A DNA stretch of 64,000 nt, from the NCBI GenBank assembly GCA_024305405.1, contig JAKNDB010000096.1, positions 186,001 through 250,000 on the forward strand, read 5' to 3'. A model generated the notes under the pieces. That model saw only the letters and a program-made list of their open reading frames with translations. It was not told the DNA's origin and made no database searches. Below are positions 61,701 to 64,000 of this stretch, one piece after another. The position numbers and the translations under genes are program-made. Positions within the stretch are counted from its first letter, which is position 1; every line of letters begins with the position of its first letter. The stretch is from Dirofilaria immitis. Taxonomy: Eukaryota; Nematoda; Chromadorea; Rhabditida; Onchocercidae.

Positions 61701-62481
61701 TACAAAAAATAAAATTTAAAATCAAATATGCTGCTCTTTTTCCCAAACAAAAATATTTTGATTGAATAGAAAAAAAAAAACTACCTGTATTCTTGCAACA
61801 CCGGCGAGATCAGAATCACTCAACGCAGCACGCTCTTCGTCAGCCGAACCATCTAATGATGGTTCACCACTGCTCACTGCACGACGATGACAATATTTCT
61901 ATAAACAGATATTTTTAACATAATTTTGCATTAATAAACAACCAACTAATCCTTCTTAAAAAAAATTACACAATTCAAACTATTCCAAATTTCCAAAACA
62001 ATCTTTTTCTAAAATAAGTTATTTATTAGATTGTAGAAATTATAGATATCATCGAACGTTATACACATCAATTTACTCATCATCTAATCAATGTTTCTTA
62101 CCATTAACTTATCACTAACTTACTTTCCTTATGCAGGTATGATAATCAAAGCAAAGGGAAGATTTTTGTTGATTCTACTAAAATTGCAAAAAAAAAAAAA
62201 TTTCAAAACCTAACTTATTGTATCCGATGATATTCATTTAATTTTTCAATGAACTAACTTATTATATTGTCGGATATACTAACTTATTATATCCGACAAT
62301 ACTTATTTTATTATATGAGAAGACAAGACGATCTTATGTTATAGCATTCAATAGTAACAATAAGAAGGAGAGGAGGAAGACGGATGTAAATTAATAGCTA
62401 ATTACTAGTAACCTCATTTGTTTCATCCGAAGCAGTGAACTGTAATTCTTCGCCATTTTCATTCCAACTACAATATGACAT
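58709..62481 (-). CDS. FKBP8 (FKBP38), membrane-anchored FKBP with TPR repeats
   Basis: Eight exons: 62481-62413, 61898-61802 (or to 61785), 61675-61518, 60982-60850, 60428-60152, 59879-59786, 59408-59241 and 58921-58709, giving 402 residues against 412 in human. An acidic, Ser-rich N-terminus leads to EEWNDVLGSGQ, the counterpart of the human EDWLDILGNG. The FKBP fold follows, with FAYGS and NIPPY, and lacks several aromatic pocket residues typical of active prolyl isomerases, as in human FKBP8. TPR helices follow (CYAKL, NTKALFRRANAYANL, IDPND), then a basic stretch and a C-terminal membrane segment (379-399) ending MGW, the tail-anchor topology of the mitochondrial/ER protein. The known role is as an anti-apoptotic and mitophagy-linked co-chaperone. 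Exon 2 to 3 fits only with the weak donor after 61802; the stronger one after 61785 would need one extra T in exon 3. Confidence 0.94.
59462..59539. repeat. 39-bp tandem duplication in FKBP8 intron 6
   Basis: Two adjacent copies beginning AGTTTGACAAAATGTAA and ending GTGCTCTATAA differ at one position (AATTAAAA/AACTAAAA). Confidence 0.95.
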
Positions 62482-62661
62482 ATCCAGATTGTTCCTTAAT
62501 TTCCAATCGTTTTTTTACGTTTAAATCGTATATCGCTCCTCAGATTCTAATCGTTTTTCAATTTTCTAATTCTCTATTCCTTCGTCTTTTCAAAAGTTCA
62601 TGGCGAAGAGGAATCAAAAATGTACGAATTAATTTAAAAATTTTTAAGTATAATAAATTTA

Positions 62662-62750
62662 AAAATCTATTTCCAACTTAAAAAGAAAACAAGAAATCTA
62701 TTTCCAAGTTAAAAAGAAAAAGAAATCTATTTCCAAGTTAAAAAAAAGTT
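62662..62750. repeat. ~30-bp tandem repeat, 3 copies
   Basis: Unit AAATCTATTTCCAAGTTAAA plus an AAG-rich tail of variable length. Confidence 0.9.
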
Positions 62751-63810
62751 CATATAATACTATGATCATGATATTTTACATTGAATTCGGTGATATGAAG
62801 AAAATAAACGAAGAATGAATGAAGATATTTATGGATTTTAGTAAATTGAACTGAAGAAATAATAAGATAAAATAAATCAAAAACTACTACTAATAATTTC
62901 ATATATTTTATCATCTATAAATAATTTATCGGAGTTTTAATATTGAATTTATTATGGCTAATTATAAAATTTGATTAATTTATTTTCATATCTCACTATA
63001 TCTATTCAAATAATATCTAACACTGCCACTAGAATAGTCGTAAAATTCATCAAAACATTAAAAAAAATTGCCAAAGATGACTCAATTAAAAAAATAAAAA
63101 CGAAAAAATATAAAATAAAATGTATTTTCACAGAGCCAATTTCTCATATCCTATTTAATAAAATACATGAACCGCGTTCAACTACGAGAACTACAGGTCG
63201 GACCCCGCTCAACCACGGGAATTACAGGTGGAAATCAGAAAAACAGGTATAAAAAGGACGGAGTGAAAATTAAAACCTAATTCTCCCCACTATGCAATAT
63301 TTTCGTCTCCAATTTTGGATTTGATGAAGATAAATGTCCCAACTTTTCACATACAAGTTCTAGACCAACGATATATATAATAATCATTGAGATTTTGTTC
63401 TATAAATTGTCCTCGTTGTTTTGAATATTTAGTAGTAAAAATCTCTTTGAAACTTATTTACTCGAATCTAAAATTAAAAATTCTTTTTTTTGTCGAGAAT
63501 AAACATTTTGGTTCTTTTTTTTTGCAGATAACATTTCGAATAGCTTTTAAATAGCGACAAAAAGTTTTTATGTCTTTTTTTTAATTTAAATAATTTTTTT
63601 ATTTGCATCATTTTTTTTTCCTTTCCTTTTCCTTCGATTGGATAAGCTGATTTTTGATTTTTTTTTTTTTTAGTAATGCCATTTTTTTTTTTGATCGTTT
63701 ATCATTGCAAATCGTTAGTATCGATGTAAATAATATCATACATTTGTCAAACATTACTAATGTATACAGTTGAATCAAAATTTATTCATACAATGCATTA
63801 TTTATTTATA

Positions 63811-63960
63811 TTATACTACTTTCTGTTATATATTCTATTCCAAATTCTCATTATTTATTACATTTATTTTATTTTCTATTATATATTCTATTCCAAATTC
63901 TCACTATTTATTAGAATTATTTTATTTTCTGTTATATATTCTATTCTAAATTCTATCATC
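63811..63960. repeat. ~60-bp tandem repeat, 2.5 copies, near window end
   Basis: Unit core TTATATATTCTATTCCAAAT followed by TCTCA-TATTTATTA and a T-rich part; the copies diverge slightly. Confidence 0.85.
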
Positions 63961-64000
63961 ATTTTTCTGATATTTCGTATTATTAGGAATATTTTGCTAA

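Larger units (their letters stand above)
62482..64000. other. Region upstream of FKBP8, no gene recognised
   Basis: The first few hundred bases must hold the FKBP8 promoter. A GC-richer patch at 63170-63240 contains two related ~27-base segments (CAACTACGAGAACTACAGGT and CAACCACGGGAATTACAGGT). Tandem repeats flank it at 62662-62750 and 63811-63960. Confidence 0.6.

Noticed and set aside
61785..61801. Longer FKBP8 exon 2 using the GTAGTT donor
   Set aside because: It puts exon 3 out of frame unless one T is added, so the shorter exon is preferred; not excluded.
63170..63240. Possible tRNA (TTCAA-containing loop)
   Set aside because: No complementary T-arm, anticodon or acceptor stem can be folded.

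Overview
The window is eukaryotic and most likely from a nematode. It is very AT-rich. The genes are cut into small exons joined by GT...TTTCAG/TTTTAG introns, and the gene set (FKBP8, battenin, MYT1-type zinc finger, SMYD, TMPPE-type phosphoesterase) is animal. A parasitic clade-III (spirurid or filarial-like) worm is my inference from AT content and intron style; nothing in the sequence proves it. I built the gene models by hand, joining open frames at splice sites with matching phase, so exon coordinates are predictions.

Layout. 1-6.9 kb (-): two tandem paralogous membrane-anchored metallophosphoesterases; the first is cut by the window start. 7.3-7.7 kb (-): two weak candidate exons of an unrecognised gene. 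9.3-13.1 kb (+): a 424-aa WD40-type protein resembling dynein-2 (intraflagellar transport) intermediate chains, with a consensus RFX/DAF-19 X-box 306 bp upstream of its ATG. 14.0-17.4 kb (-): a SMYD-family protein (MYND finger inside a split SET domain) whose reading frame is broken three times, each time by one missing base in an A run. 17.4-29.8 kb: 12 kb without a recognised gene, rich in microsatellites. 29.8-37.7 kb (-): a MYT1/ZTF-11-type C2HC zinc-finger transcription factor. Two phase-compatible candidate 5' exons at 46.9 and 47.9 kb would stretch the gene to about 18 kb over a microsatellite-packed intron. 48-53.4 kb: no gene seen. 53.4-58.2 kb (+): complete 14-exon battenin (CLN3). 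58.7-62.5 kb (-): complete 8-exon FKBP8, tail to tail with CLN3. 62.5-64 kb: non-coding tandem repeats.

The genes do not form one pathway. The WD40 gene and its X-box suggest ciliated sensory neurons. The MYT1 homologue suggests neurogenesis control, and the large repeat-rich flanks fit a developmental regulator. CLN3 and FKBP8 belong to lysosomal and mitochondrial/ER membrane biology. I found no virus, transposase, CRISPR array, rRNA or convincing tRNA. The most unusual observations are the X-box in front of the WD40 gene, the three same-type frame breaks in the SMYD gene (with a possible fourth in the MYT1 gene), and the distant 5' exons of the MYT1 gene.
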